In this document: piece by piece, positions 1 to 13,279 of the stretch
Layout of the letters: each line of letters opens with the position of its first letter
How positions within the stretch are numbered: the stretch's first letter is position 1
Notes under the pieces: generated by a model
Database searches by the model: none
The model's input: the letters and a program-made list of their open reading frames with translations, nothing else
What the model was told of the DNA's origin: nothing
Origin: Galdieria sulphuraria
Lineage: Eukaryota; Rhodophyta; Bangiophyceae; Galdieriales; Galdieriaceae
Direction: 5' to 3'
Assembly: GCF_000341285.1 (NCBI RefSeq)
Contig: NW_005178465.1
Span: forward strand, 1-64,000
Length of the DNA: 64,000 bases
Translations under genes and position numbers: made by a program

Positions 1-345
1 CTCATTTTCCCCATGGCAATTTCAAAATCACAATTGCCTATCCACATTTCGAATTGACCCATTTTCAATTTGGCCCCAATCCTTCCTCCCCTCCCACTCA
101 TTTTCCCCCATGGCATTTTTCAAATCACAATTGCCCATCCACATTTCGAGTTGCCCCATTTCCAATTTGGCCCCCATTCTTCCCCTCACTCATTTTCCCC
201 CATGCACATTTTCCAATTCACAATTGACCCCCATCCCTCTTCCACTTTCAATTGGCCCCTTTTTTCCCCATTCCCTCCAAGACAATTTTCAAACCAAAGT
301 TGCACTATCATCCTTTACCCGCAATCGACCATTGCGTTCCCCCAT
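1..345. repeat. C-rich block with internal 91-96 bp repeats
   Basis: Within this block a phrase beginning ccccatggca and running through a cacaattg core and a cccactcatttt end recurs at about 12, 108 and 198, giving internal periods of about 96 and 91 bases. The plus strand carries nearly all the cytosines, so the block is strongly strand-asymmetric. The same internal phrases recur in the blocks at 1185-1580 and 2320-2760. Confidence 0.65.
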
Positions 346-2760
346 AAAACTTAATAAACCCTAATATAACTTAATATAACTAAATAAAACTTAATAAACA
401 TAACAAAAGAAAATTGACCTTCGTGACATTACACAATTACTCTACTTTTGAAAAAGTAAAGTTATTGCAATTTTTGGTTTTCTCGGTTTATTTCTATTAT
501 TTTGATTTCTAAACTGTATCCTACTTAATTTTTTTTGGACATCTTTAATCCCTTAAATGCAACTTCTTTTTGTGTATCATTCAAAATTGTGTCTTATCGC
601 TCACATAGATTGGTATCTATTTTGCAATTTACTGATGGTTAAAAATTAAATTTTCCGGTAATTGTATGATTCTAATCATTTTTGTTTATGTTGCGATTAA
701 TTCTAGTTAATTATTTTTGCATCTGTGGTTTCTAGTAACTATTTTGAAACAAAAAATTATCTTCTCTTGTCCATTAAGTAGCAACTTTAATATTTTTTTT
801 TTTAATAAATTTTTTTTACTCTATTCAATTTATTGTGTCGAAATAGAATTTACTTTGAAACATTGACATATAAGCGTTGAAAATCAAGGCGGCAATAAAT
901 TTTTTTATTTTTTCAATGCTTTTAACTATAGTATTTTGTTAGCATAGTTTTATTAAGTTTAAAAAAGACTATTTTTGACTGAGGTTCGACTATGAAAATA
1001 TAGAAATATTCCGTGAACAGTATGTCGTCAATCTTACTACTACCTCCATCTCATAAAATATAATTGAAGGTCAACTTTTAATCTTCTACTTTTAAAATTT
1101 GAATCCCTCTAACACTCTTCTTGTATTTTCTTAATTTCCTCAATTCAAATTACTCTGTCCTTTTCATACACTGTCCTTACAGTTTTCAATATCCCTTCCC
1201 ATTTCCAATTTACCCATCCTTCCCCACCAACAATAATGGTAAATCCCAAATCTAAATCGCTGTTGGTTGAGTTAGTTGGCCCCCCTTTCTTCCCAATTGG
1301 CCTCAATCCTTCCTCCCACTCATTTTCCCCCATGGCAATTTTCAAATCACAATTGCCCATTCACATTTCGAGTTGACCCCTCTCCAAATTTGCCCTTTCT
1401 TCCCCCCACTCATTTTCCCCCATGCCAATTTCCAATTCACAATTGACCCCCATCCCTCTTCCACTTCCAATTGGCCCCTTTTTTCCCCCCATCCCCACAC
1501 TCCAAGACAATTTTCAAACCAAAGTTGCACTACCATCCTTTACCCGCAATCGACAATTTCATTCCCCCATACATATTCTCTCATCAAATGGCAATTTACC
1601 AAATGCAGTTCTTTGTTTTTTCCAGTTCGTTCATTATTTTTTTGCGCCATTTTACTTAATCACTTTAAATATGTGTATTTCTTTGAATAAAAATCTTTCT
1701 TTCTATACTTTCGACGACTATGTTCTCTTTTTTTATTGGTTAGTTTTCACTTTTGTTGTTATTAACTTTTAACAAAAATAATCCTTGCGTTTATGGCGTG
1801 TCTGTAGTATAGCGTGTCAAGGCAGCTTTAAAATTTTACTTATTATCATAATTTTTATTGTCTATATTTTTAGTAAATATTGTCAAACTAAACTAAAAAT
1901 TATTTATTTTTGTCAATTTAGTGGATAATGTACAAATATAGTCTTTAAAATTAATTCTTTTTTTGCTTTGTTGAGTTTTATGTGTTCATATAATATTTAC
2001 TTTGAACACTTAATTGTAACAGTTGAAAATTAAGTCAACGATTAAATTTTTTAACAATGTTTTCAATGTTTCAATCAACTATATTAAATTGTCATTATAC
2101 TTTCTTTAGAAATTTAATAAGAAGATTATTTTAGAGTAAAAATGTATTATAAAAGCATGGAAACAGTATGTAAACAGCATGTAATCGAACTTTCTACTAC
2201 GACTATCTCATAAAATATAACTAAAGTTCAAATTCCAATCTTTTTTGCTTTTCGAATTGGAATTTTTCAAACACCCTTCCTGTACGGATGGACTCTCCCA
2301 AGATTTTCAATTCACACTCAGTCCTCTTTGCACACTGTCCTCAATTTCAAATGCCCCCATTTCTAATTTACCCAATCTTCCCTGCATCCATAATGGCAAT
2401 TTTCAAATCAACACAATCACCTTTGGGTTGGCCCCTCTCTTCTCCAATTTTTTCACCCCCTTTTCCCACCCATTTTCCCCCATCGCAATTTCCCCATTCT
2501 CTCCCATCTCCTCAAATGGACCCATTCTTCCCCAGCCCACCACAATGGCAATTTCAAATCACGATCACCTTAGGGTGGCCCCAAATTGCCCCCTTTCCCC
2601 ACCCATTTTCCCCTTGGCAATTTCCCCACTCTCTCCCATTTCCAAATGGACCCATTCTTCCCAACACCCATAATGGCAATTTTCAAATCAAAATTGCGCG
2701 GGCCCATTTACAATAGGCCACTCTTTCCAAATTGCCCATCTTTCCCATTAGCAGAAAAAA
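1..2760. repeat. Subtelomere-like tandem repeat, about 1.15-1.22 kb period
   Basis: Three C-rich blocks (about 1-345, 1185-1580 and 2320-2760) alternate with AT-rich spacers (about 346-1184 and 1581-2319). The word gacaattttc with its following 60 bases recurs at 281 and 1506, an offset of 1225. The word tcataaaata recurs at 1051 and 2208, an offset of 1157. The spacers also align, for example around 840-980 with 1982-2140, but with many differences. The window therefore holds about two and a half diverged units. Position at the edge and lack of genes suggest a subtelomeric satellite; this is inference because no telomere repeat is visible. Short open frames here are by-products of the composition. 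Confidence 0.75.
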
Positions 2761-2888
2761 TCAGTAAAGACTGTGCATATTGGTGCTCAACATACTATGC
2801 AAAATCAGACCCAATGGAAACAACAAAATCTTCATTTTACAGTATACCAATATGATTCAACATTGGGTCAATTCTGGAAACAATGGAT

Positions 2889-4434
2889 TCAAACGAGTTC
2901 GGTCAACGATCTGTTCAGAATTTGAAAGTGATTTGCAGCTATCAGGAAAGAATGTGGGGATTTTCTCTCGTTATGATTCTTGTCAAGAAAACTATCAACT
3001 AGATTGTCCTCTGTGTATTTAGATGAAAGAATATTAATACTCGTTGGTATTTCTTCTGCCAAGTCTACTTGAGTAAATTCTTCCAATAAATCCATACAAT
3101 CGTGAAGCAATCGATATTAAATAGACTATCAAGGATATATAAGCCCTATATGAACCAAAGTCTAGGGTATAACGACTCTTCTTACGGGACAGAGAGGTTT
3201 CGAGTGTCACGATAAAAGATCTTGATGAGCTAAAGAACTCATAATAGACGGACAACCCAGTGTGGTTCAAACAATTCATTTCATTCTGTTAGCAGTATCC
3301 AATCCAGTCCGTATTCAGCTTGAAAATGCACAACGAAACTACTCCTATTTATGTCACTTACCTTGTATAAATCTTTTTCTATGGTTACAACTTGCTTTTG
3401 ACCCGCAAAACAACAATCTGTCTAAAGTGAATTCTTGAGTCACCTTTTTTAATAGAGTTATTTTACTACTATTCCTCAAATACTGGAATCAATCTATTTT
3501 ACTAATCCAAGTGCGATTATTTGTCAGTTGATAAACAAATAGGCCAGTATGACACAAAGCAATCAATCAATGAATCAACACAAGCCAAACTCAATTCTTC
3601 ATCCATAAAGACAACAAAGAGTCTGTTGTGCAAATGACAATGACCTACTGAACTGTATCAGATGATCAACTCGAATTTGTAATAGCTTAGTATAACAAAG
3701 ATAAGAGACAACTTTTTTCACCATAGAAAGTAAACGAACATAACCATGTATCTCAGCAAGACTTGAAGTACTACCGATCTAAGGTTATGATCAAAGTACT
3801 TCTTCGTCAATCTTTTCAAGTTATCATGTCGGTTCAAATCTTTCAAACAACATAAAACCGAATGTTCGCGTTCTTCTATTTAAAATAGGAATGATCTCTA
3901 AAGTTGCCGAGCATACAGTTCCTTTCAATTCAGTTGAATTGTCTCATAGGCCTATGATTCTGTAGTTAACTGCGACATTATGCATGTCCCACTATCAAAC
4001 CAATCTTTGATGGAACAGATTAGAGTCAAGTGAATTCTATCAAAACTATACAAGTCATAACCATAAAACTTGATAGTCTCAAAGATACAAAGACTTTAAG
4101 AAAACAAGTTACATGATGAGCTGTATAATAAACAGTGAAAAAAAAAGTTAAGAGTAAATTCAAATAGCATATAATAGGTACTCCTCAAATACAGTATTCA
4201 TAACAAGAATATGAATTCAAATGAACAAGGTCAAGTCATTCTATTTGACACCGAGTTCAATACAAAAGTGGCCAAGATAGATTGAAGTCCCTCTCTGGAC
4301 AACTCCAAATTGAGCTTGTAACTAGGCATAACTGATATGATAAATACCAAAGGTACTCTCTTTATGACCAACTCGTGTGATTCTATAGATAAGGCGTAGT
4401 GAACAAGAGAATGAAAGGTGCTTAAAGAAACCAT
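2889..4434 (-). mobile_element. Fossil Ty1/copia-like retrotransposon (broken, old)
   Basis: On the minus strand two separate short stretches resemble copia pol in the expected order. The one at about 4434-4231 recalls the reverse transcriptase segment around the E-x-H-x-L-D-V-K motif. The one at about 3330-2889 recalls the RNase H segment with an S-x-S-x-K-K motif and a later LLEE. No intact domain, terminal repeats or target duplication could be found, and the true limits are unknown. It is broken by many changes and looks old. The call rests on motif spacing seen by eye. Confidence 0.4.
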
Positions 4435-7400
4435 AAACTATTCTCAATTCAACGACATCGATCTGACTCTATCAAGCAAAGCACTTGAACTACTCACTAG
4501 TTTGATAGCTGATTAGCTCTATTTAGCAAAATCACTTATTTTCCACTCAATACAGTTTAAACTCGGTTCAACATAGCCAAAACTATGATCTTGAAATCAG
4601 TTGAATTCAAACTGATTCCTGGACACTAGCTCATACCCCTTTTGTCTCTAGTCTTGTCGATTAGATAGAAAAATATATCAGTTCCACAATTGAGGGATGT
4701 ATTGAATTTACAATATAGGGAAGAGAGTGGTCGTAAAACACCAACCATAATTCTAAATAAATGACGAACTATAGATGAAATACTATGTTTATGACTCTTC
4801 GAGAATAATGCTGTAGTGAGAAGTGTTGTCCTATCTCTTCTAAGAGTTGCTGTTATTGTTGTCGTCAAATGTGCAAATCAAACAGTAAATTCTGCTTTTA
4901 TAATCATTTCTAACAGTTCATACCAAGACCTCAATGATTTTTGCAATGAAATAAATTCAAGCAACTTTTTTCCGGTCAAGTTGTTGATTGACATAAGATT
5001 GATTAGTTTGAATCTAAAACCATTCGTCGAGTATGATGAGGAGTGATATCCTTCTTCATGGAATAATAGTATCGAGATCAAGTTGAATCATAAACTTGAT
5101 ATTGTTCTTCCTATAAATGTTGTTGTATAAACTTTCCAAACTAGTAAAGAAAGTTACAGCTATATAAAGCATAATATCTACAGAGATACAAATAACGATT
5201 CTGCAAGTAAGATTGTATATCGTTGATGTTTCTGGTGAGAATCAAAGTCAAGACTTTTGGCTCATAATACTATTTCTGTAGTCTATTGAACTAGAAAGCC
5301 ATTTCTTTCTTTTTTCACCTTATATCTTTCATCATACATTTTCTTCCAAAGCAAATTGTTGTATTCTTTTGTTCAGCGAGTTACATAAAAGTTGAAGTGA
5401 AAGGAATCATTTTCTTCATCTTGCACAAAAAACATTTCAACATGACAAGAAATTCAATAGCTTGTATCAGCAAGGTTACATTGCTTCTTTTTGCGGCTCG
5501 TTTGTGACCAATCGTCTACAATCTAGTTGAATCTTGTTCTAAATCAAATGATTCTGTACTCTATGAATAACATAGCTTATCGCTGTCATACTTTAGTACA
5601 ATGAAAGTTCAGTTTTTAGTGTTCAGTAATTGCAACTTTCTTGAAAACATAAGATAACAAGATGATGACTACTCTCCGACCAGTCAATAGAAACAAACAA
5701 TAGACTTTTAGCACAATAACTTTATCCAAAAAGTAATGATTCTATGACGCAAGTTGAACTTGGTGCCAACGCAGTAAAACGAGAACGCGCTACACCAATA
5801 CTCATAGGAATCAGTGAATTCAAACAAAGCCCAATTGAATTCCGTACAAATACAAGAATAGTAGAAGCTGATTGATTTATGCTCATCCATAGTAACATGT
5901 TCTCAATATTCTAGAAATACATTGTCATTCAATATGAAATTCAATCCACAAATGTACCAAAATTGAATTATGGTCGACCACCTGTCCAGTAGTGCAAACA
6001 GCATACAAATATCAAGGGAAAAATTGATGCTTTGCTGCAATTCGGATTCTTACCCAGTGATTCTCGAATAAATTGATCTTCAACTTGATTCTAAGTAACC
6101 CAAATAATAGTCTGCAAATCATCCTTTTAGAGTAAGGACTAGAATACTTTAGGCAAATCGAGATAATCTTCAACAATTCGACTTTGGATCAAGCATACAG
6201 GGAACCTAAAGACCACATAGAACACTGCTTCGAATATAAAGACTCTGTACATACAACAGCAAGATTTCAAGTGCAAAGGTACAAAGTCTTTATCAACTTG
6301 ACAGCTACTAGTCAGTAAAGTATCAATTCTATCTTAAAGGAGCCATCTTATACAAACACTATCTAAGAGAAATTCTATTGGATAACCCAATGTCCACATA
6401 ATGACAATTCAACCAACTCTCTCTTAGATAACCCTAAAAAATAACAACGTATATTAGTCTTACTATCAAACAATTGATTTTGAATGGAAACGTTGATTCA
6501 ACTTTTTGTGCATCGACTTGTGCCGTTATCTTGCCTAACACATTGACTCCATTCATTACTAAGGCTATATTTCAATAGCCAACTTTAAACGTTTCTAACA
6601 ATCAACGCATTTAGATGCGAATACTTGAAATAAACTGACATCTGATTCCTGATTCTTGTCTGCCAAATGACTATACCTTACTCAGTAATGCATGGTTGGA
6701 ACGAAATTATATAACTGAAGGTACTTCAAAACAAGTAGTTATGAATTGAATCAAATACAGTTTGACATATTTATATCTGAACAAACAACTAGTTAATATC
6801 AAAATATATAAACTGGTAGTATCACATTCGTAGCAATGCAAAGATACAATACAATTCATCGCTTGAGTAGATTCACGAAACTATCTAGGATGAAATGATC
6901 AACGAAAATGTATCCAGTATCGCAAATAGAGTGCAAGTATCGCGGAGGAATAACTGGACACTCAAACACTACCAAGTTTTTCTCAAACCAAGTCTTCATC
7001 TCCCTAGTCCTCTGTATCCCTAGTAATAAGACTACTATTAATACTATATGGAAAATCGTTTTTCGAGGGATAAGAACAAACTCGTTCGATAAATTCAGTA
7101 TAATCTCTAAGAATTCAAAAGTTGAACCAACCATAGAGGACATTTCACTAGCTTATGAAACAGAATTTCGTCTTGATGAGATATTCGACCAGTAATCAAC
7201 AAATGACCAACTCCAACACAAAAAGCCATCTTAAATGAGCAATACCAAGAAATATATTACTTTCTTTCCAATGAACAGTAAATCATTGAATTCAGTATAC
7301 AATTCAAGTAATAAAAAACAGTAAACAGTTTCTAGATACGTTGAGAAGACCTTTTCTTACGTATCTAATAGAATAATTGTGCCATATCCCGTTGAGATTT

Positions 7401-8440
7401 AACTAGAAGTGGTAAGATTCAGAGTAGTACTCTAAAGCAAGTGATTATTACTTCCTTCAATACAGCTGTAACCAGAATAGATTCATACATCACACTAAAA
7501 TAAGATTCAAATTCAACTCATCAATAGAAACAAGGTATTGATAAGGCGTAAATACATTGTTATTTATCACTTGAATCAATTGTGGTAATAGTTCAAGATA
7601 AAGAGGTGGATGAAAACCACCAAAGGTTGCGAAAAGGTTCAAGCATCAAAGGATATACGAAAGGATCCTGAAATTAGAACATAGCTATTAGTTTGTGTTT
7701 TGCTGCTACTTGTGTAAAAATCACAGAATTGATTCTGCTTTTTGTGAGGATCAACCTCAAAATCTATAAAACATAGGTCTGATATTTTAACCCTGTGAAG
7801 CCAGGGAAGTATTGATTTACTTCTTTTCCTTGAATTTCTTTCAACTGACCTTTCTTTATTCTTTCACTGAAAAGTATATACTATGTAAAACATAAATTTT
7901 TGTCCTTTATAACAATTCATAAGAATAAGGGAAAACAACCAGTAGGTCGTACTAGGACAACTTCAATTTCTAATCCCAATAGATAGCTTGTACAGAACTT
8001 TGACTGCAATCTAGTTGATTCTTTCTTTGAATTTACATCATCCCGCAGTCTTCGAATACTAATTTCTATCATCTTCATTCCTTTTCTTGTACAATGAGCA
8101 TTCAACTGTATTTCGAACACATTACAACTCTAAAAAACAAGATCTTCACCATTCTACAATTACTCCGATAAAGAAGAGAAAAAACGAAATAGAGATATTA
8201 TCTTATCTTTATCGACTAGATGACTAACTTCATATGAAGCTGGTCTTAGGGTAAAAACAAGTAAGATGGAATTGTTCTGAAGCATAAATAGTCAAAAGGT
8301 TTAGTTTCGACATAAGAACATTACAATGTATCAAGATAAATCAGTAGTAGATTCAAGATCACATAAGACAATATGTTGTACACTTTCATGATACTGCAAG
8401 TTCACTTGTCAAAGATTAATTGATTCAATTGACTAGATTG
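4435..8440. other. AT-rich DNA without a recognisable gene
   Basis: No open frame here exceeds about 95 codons. The longest, at 6856-7143 minus and 6908-7195 plus, overlap each other on opposite strands and match no family I know. Part of the stretch probably belongs to the 5' portion of the neighbouring copia-like fossil, but I see no integrase or gag motif I would defend. Confidence 0.5.
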
Positions 8441-9310
8441 TCTCGAATTGATCACTTGGAGTTACACATCTCTACAAATGCAACACAACTATCACGGGAC
8501 AAAGAGATTCTTTGTGTTCGGGATTTCCAATGAAAAAAGCTTCTGAAAGGTTGTACGTCGACGTTTTCGGAAAAGAAATGACGACTAGTTCTTCATCATA
8601 CTATCATAAGATAACAAACAAGTTCGTTTCAAGAATCAAAAGATAAAGATTAGTATCAAACAGATACAAGAAAAATCGAAAATCGACCAGTAAAGCAACT
8701 CGATACTCTATTTGTTGTTCAAAATCAGAACCGTATGTAGTCCTACTAATAGTAAGGTACAGGAATAGTCGTAAATGTGCAAACAATGCCTTTTTCTTTT
8801 ATAAAGTCAACAACACAATTTTCCTGTATGGTAAAAAATAGGTCAAATTCGTACTTTTATCACAAAAACTATTATTAATATTCCATGTACCACTAACCAA
8901 TACACTATAACTTTGTCTTGTTGTTGTCGTTCTTGTTGTCTGCTTACAATTCCAAGTAAATAAAACAATTGCAATTTTCCAGTCAAGCCAACAACGAAGA
9001 AAAAAAGTAAAAGATACAAGCAGGAATCATTCTCTTTGTAGACTTGATGACTATGCCATACTGTACCAGCCTCGAGCTCATATTTGTTGTTGTTCATGTT
9101 CTGGTTGAATTTCAAGTAGTAACGAACGGTTTGATTTTGCTGCAATAATAGAAAAATGCTTTATGGTTCGTGCCAATGTATTTGCAAACCACTTTGTTCG
9201 TCTGCGTATGCTTTCTAGGAATTATCTACCAGGACTTTATCTTCAGAGTCAAACCAAAAACTCTAGTCGGACACGATGACATCAATGTGTGCACTGGTGT
9301 AACATTGTAG
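8440..9310 (-). mobile_element. Second fossil Ty1/copia-like retrotransposon (broken, old)
   Basis: On the minus strand three stretches resemble copia pol in the family's order. About 9310-9260 recalls the reverse transcriptase catalytic strand. About 8786-8700 recalls the late RT motif normally written YLTxxRPDI. About 8560-8450 recalls RNase H, with a W-K-S then Q then S-L-S pattern. The element is broken by many changes and the ends were not found; more of it may lie to the right. Same strand as the fossil near 3-4.4 kb, so the two could be separate insertions of one family. Confidence 0.42.
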
Positions 9311-12300
9311 AAGTTCAACCAATCCTTCGTGAGTTTCTTTCAGAGCTACTTTGTATACTATCCAAACGCAACCTGTTTGCACAAAATGTGAAGTCTCCTT
9401 TTCACTTTTTGACAGCTACAACTACCACTATTTTCAACAGAACGACCTTCAGTGTGTAGAAAAGAAAAGCAGATCAGCAGCACTCTTGACAAGGCAAATA
9501 CTGTTATACACAAGTCGCCTTGTTTCCCATTCACACCGTACTACTACTGTTACCCTCCTCTCCAACTATACTAAGGACCAAAGACGATTTGCAATAGATG
9601 CCTTTCAAAAACACCAACAATACTAGCTCCAACACTATCACTCTTACGACTCACATATCCTTTTAAACATATTTCACCCTCGGAAAACCAAGTAATTCAA
9701 AAAAACAAAGGCGTCTCTCAAAACGGACTAATAGCTACAATCGCCATCGTCAAAACATTTTACCCAGGTGAAAACAACCAAGATTTTCAACAGCGTCCTT
9801 TTGCTTGCTTTATTTCATGGTTCCCAACAAGGTGAGCATACTTTGAACTGAAAACTTTTCCCTTGCTTTCAGAATACAATTCTATTCAGCTTTCGTTATC
9901 TAAAGCCCCACATTCATAATATTTCAAAAGACATATTCGAATCAATAGAGAATTGATATAAACGCTCGACAATACAAACAACCATTAAAAATATGCAATG
10001 ATGGACTCAAGACTTTCCTATGCTATTCTGGAAAACGAATGAATTTTACAAAGACTGCGAATATCGTTCATACACACTAAAAAACCTGTCGCAGAGTTAC
10101 AGACCAAATTCTCCATCTTGAAAGAAGGCACATAAAAGACAAAAACTATCATAAAGAAAGTAACTCTTTATACTGACCAAAACACTCAACTAAGTGTCTA
10201 ACTGGTTTCTTGGAAAAACATCTTTGAAATATGAAACCAAGACTGATTTTCAACAATCGACTACAAGACTAGACTGTCAACTACTAATAAATACAAAAAA
10301 ATGCTCTGCAACAATTATCAGTAAAAACTAAATCTAAATAAACTTGCGAGACAACTAATTGGGTAATGGAGTGAAACTCAACAACAGCTTAAACTCCTTT
10401 GTCTTTGCTCTTTTCTTGACAATACAGCTCACAGATTTCCATACAAGACCAGAAGTGAAACAACAACAAGTCTTGCATAAACTATGTAAAAGTCAAATAG
10501 ATAGTCAACGTTGTACATATCAAAAAGATACTACAGTCTATCCGGAACTCAGAGCTCAAGACGACTCGATGGATTTTTATAAAGGAATGAACTGCAAGGC
10601 TTAAAAAAGAAACGTAGATAATAGAAATCCACTTGTCCAACTAAAACAACAAATGAGTTGGAAATTAAAGTCGGAAAAGTTTCAGAAGTAAACCTAACCA
10701 AGTTCAAAGCCTTAACAACACTGGCCCCTTTTAAACTATTGTGTAATTTCCAATTGGACTATGATGAGAAGAATTGCTATGTATTGTCTCATTTCTACTG
10801 GAGGTGTAGTATCTTGTAGTGAGTTTTATGAAAGAAAATATTTTACTTGGAGACTTGGAAAAAGCTGCTTTAATAATAAATGTGCTAGATACAACTAATC
10901 TCACAGCATAGTAATGTTGTGAAAGGAGAAAAATAGTGTTGTAACAAAGTTCCTGTTCAACTAACTATCGACACTGTACCTTTTCAAAGAGTTGAGTTTG
11001 ACAAAACTTATTTGTAAGGTGAATTTCAGACTTTCTGTGACCCTATTTCGACTCGATCTCAGAATCTTCCTTTGTTAGCCTCTCAAAAACCTTGGAAAAC
11101 TGCTTCACAAAGTGTAAAAAGGTCGTTTTCCAGTTTCAGTGGAAATAATTCTGTTGGCTTTCTGTGTAAGAACTATAGCCTTTCTTTCTGTGCAAAATAG
11201 GCTCAAGGAATAGTCTTTATGCCACTGTGAACTGCAAAGAAGAAATAATTATATACTCAACCCTAGAGTTGGAAAGTATAGAGAGGACAAGGCTACAACA
11301 AAAAACTGACCAAAGGTTTGAATTCTTTTGTCTAAATACAAATACATAAACTACTTACGACAAGGAGGATCGAACCTCAAAAGTTACAAGGGTCTCGCTT
11401 TGTTCTCTTCATAAACAACTTGTAGAGAGTTTTGACTGTTATAAGAGTAAAAGTGGTGATGCTTTTACTTCTCCTTGCACATATATTTCAAGATTCACCT
11501 TCCTTTATTACTTTGCCAAGAGGAGATGAAAGATTCTTATTTTTCCATTATTTCTACGTTTATATTCTTTTCTTTTCACTAGGACACGAAATTGATCCAA
11601 TATATTGAAAAGAACAAGACCTTTACCAGTTTAGATAACAACCAAAATATCATTTGAGATTGACTCTGCAAAGGAATCAGATAAATTGTTTTATCTTATT
11701 CTGCTGAATATTGTTTGCGAGTTGACGACATTTTTATTCTTTTTAGAGCAACTTGGATAAAAAAGCGTTTCGCTGCTTTTTCAAGTTTTACTTGTCCCTA
11801 GTAGAAATGAACATTCCTTCTATTGATAGACCCGTTTTTTATACGAAACGTTCTTGTCACAAATATCCAAAAGGAAGCCTCTACTAGTGTACCCATCAAG
11901 TTATACTTCGCAAAAGTCTTCTTCCAAGTGCCTAACGCAAGGAACTTTTGTATAGTGACTCACTTATTCAACGAGCTGATGGTTGAGATTGGAAGAAGAG
12001 TAGGACTCAACTGGACAAATCGTTCTTTGAATTTGCAGAGCTTTTAAAAGTTTTACTTTTTTTTATATTGGAAGAGATAATAGCTCTCTTGGAGTTATAT
12101 AGTTCCTAAAGCAGCTTTGTACTTTCTATAGTTTGCTTTCTTGTATATCTTTAAAAGTTGTAGTTTTTACAAAGTTTATCGTACAAGAGGATGCAACAAA
12201 AGAATTTAAACCTAAACAGTCATGTTTACCTTCAAAAACACCTCAAATGTATAGTCGACTACTGAGGAGAAAGAATTCAACTATGATTCAAATGCTATGC

Positions 12301-13279
12301 AATGACAAGATACGAGAAGAGAGTCGCTAGAATAGACTCAATTCGACTGAATTGAATTTCTTGAAAAATATCTTTTCTCCTCTTAACAGAATCCACAGTA
12401 TCAAATGCCACTATTTTCAGAGGAGAAAGAGACAGGAGTTATTGACTCTTACAGAAATTGAGTATTGATGATACACTTGTGTGAGTCAATGTTGTTTCTG
12501 AGATTTGATAAAACCACGCGATATTTTGGATCCTTCTTAGCACATTTGTTTTGGTTTGTCTATTGCTATCATCAACTTTTGTAGCTTTAGGCATAAACTG
12601 CTACTTGTCATGATATCGTAAGAAAGGAATTTGATGATTGCTGAAAATAAAGCAGTGCTGTGCTTGCGGGTTTCTGCATTTCTACTAAATAATATATTTC
12701 AACTGGAGCTTTTGAATAGACTACACAAGAGAATGACTTGGTCCATACTCTACTTCCGTGTTTCGAAATGAACCAAAAGTGACGAAAAAACTATTCCATA
12801 AAATACAGAAAATCTAAAGAGACGTCTATGGAACAAATTCTTCATGAACAATCTATATCACTCGGAACTCTCATGACTACTCTCGAAAATTCTGAAAGAA
12901 ACTTTCTTATCTATGTGAGAATGGGCCATGTTCAATAGCTTTATACTCTCAAAGAGCATAAAAAACTTGTGAAATAAACATTGGCTTCCTTCCAATCCTT
13001 CTTGTACCCTATGAGAGTTACCATTATATTAGCATACGAGAATAAAAATATCGATAGCGGAAAAAGCCATATTGATCGTTCTTCCATAGTTCAAATCATC
13101 TCAGTCCAAGCCATAAAAGGTATGACATAGTCATCAGTTGATAAAGAGAAGAAGTTGGATTGGTAACCTTTACTACTATCCTCCTTGTTATTGTGACCGA
13201 CAAACAAACAGTCAATCGTTCATTTATTTATATTTTGTACTCCGAAATAAACAGAAGATTGTTTAATTTCTCTTTGGCG
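9311..13279. other. AT-rich DNA without a recognisable gene
   Basis: Only short unsupported open frames occur: 91 codons at 9351-9626, 81 at 10359-10604, 74 at 11823-12047 and 65 at 12133-12330, all plus strand. None resembles a known family and none shows clear donor and acceptor sites linking it to another. The last few hundred bases before 13280 must hold the promoter of the NTPase gene that starts there; no specific motif is claimed. Confidence 0.5.

Noticed and set aside
1-2760. Repeated C-rich units as a CRISPR array or as coding sequence
   Set aside because: Unit sizes (91-96 bp and about 1.2 kb), divergence between units and lack of uniform spacers do not fit CRISPR. The proline-rich frames exist in several overlapping phases and simply follow the composition.
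6856-7195. 95-codon frames on both strands
   Set aside because: They overlap in antisense, match no family and have no supporting splice sites.
9351-12330. Four plus-strand frames of 65-91 codons
   Set aside because: Length is expected by chance over several kilobases; no motif or intron structure supports them.
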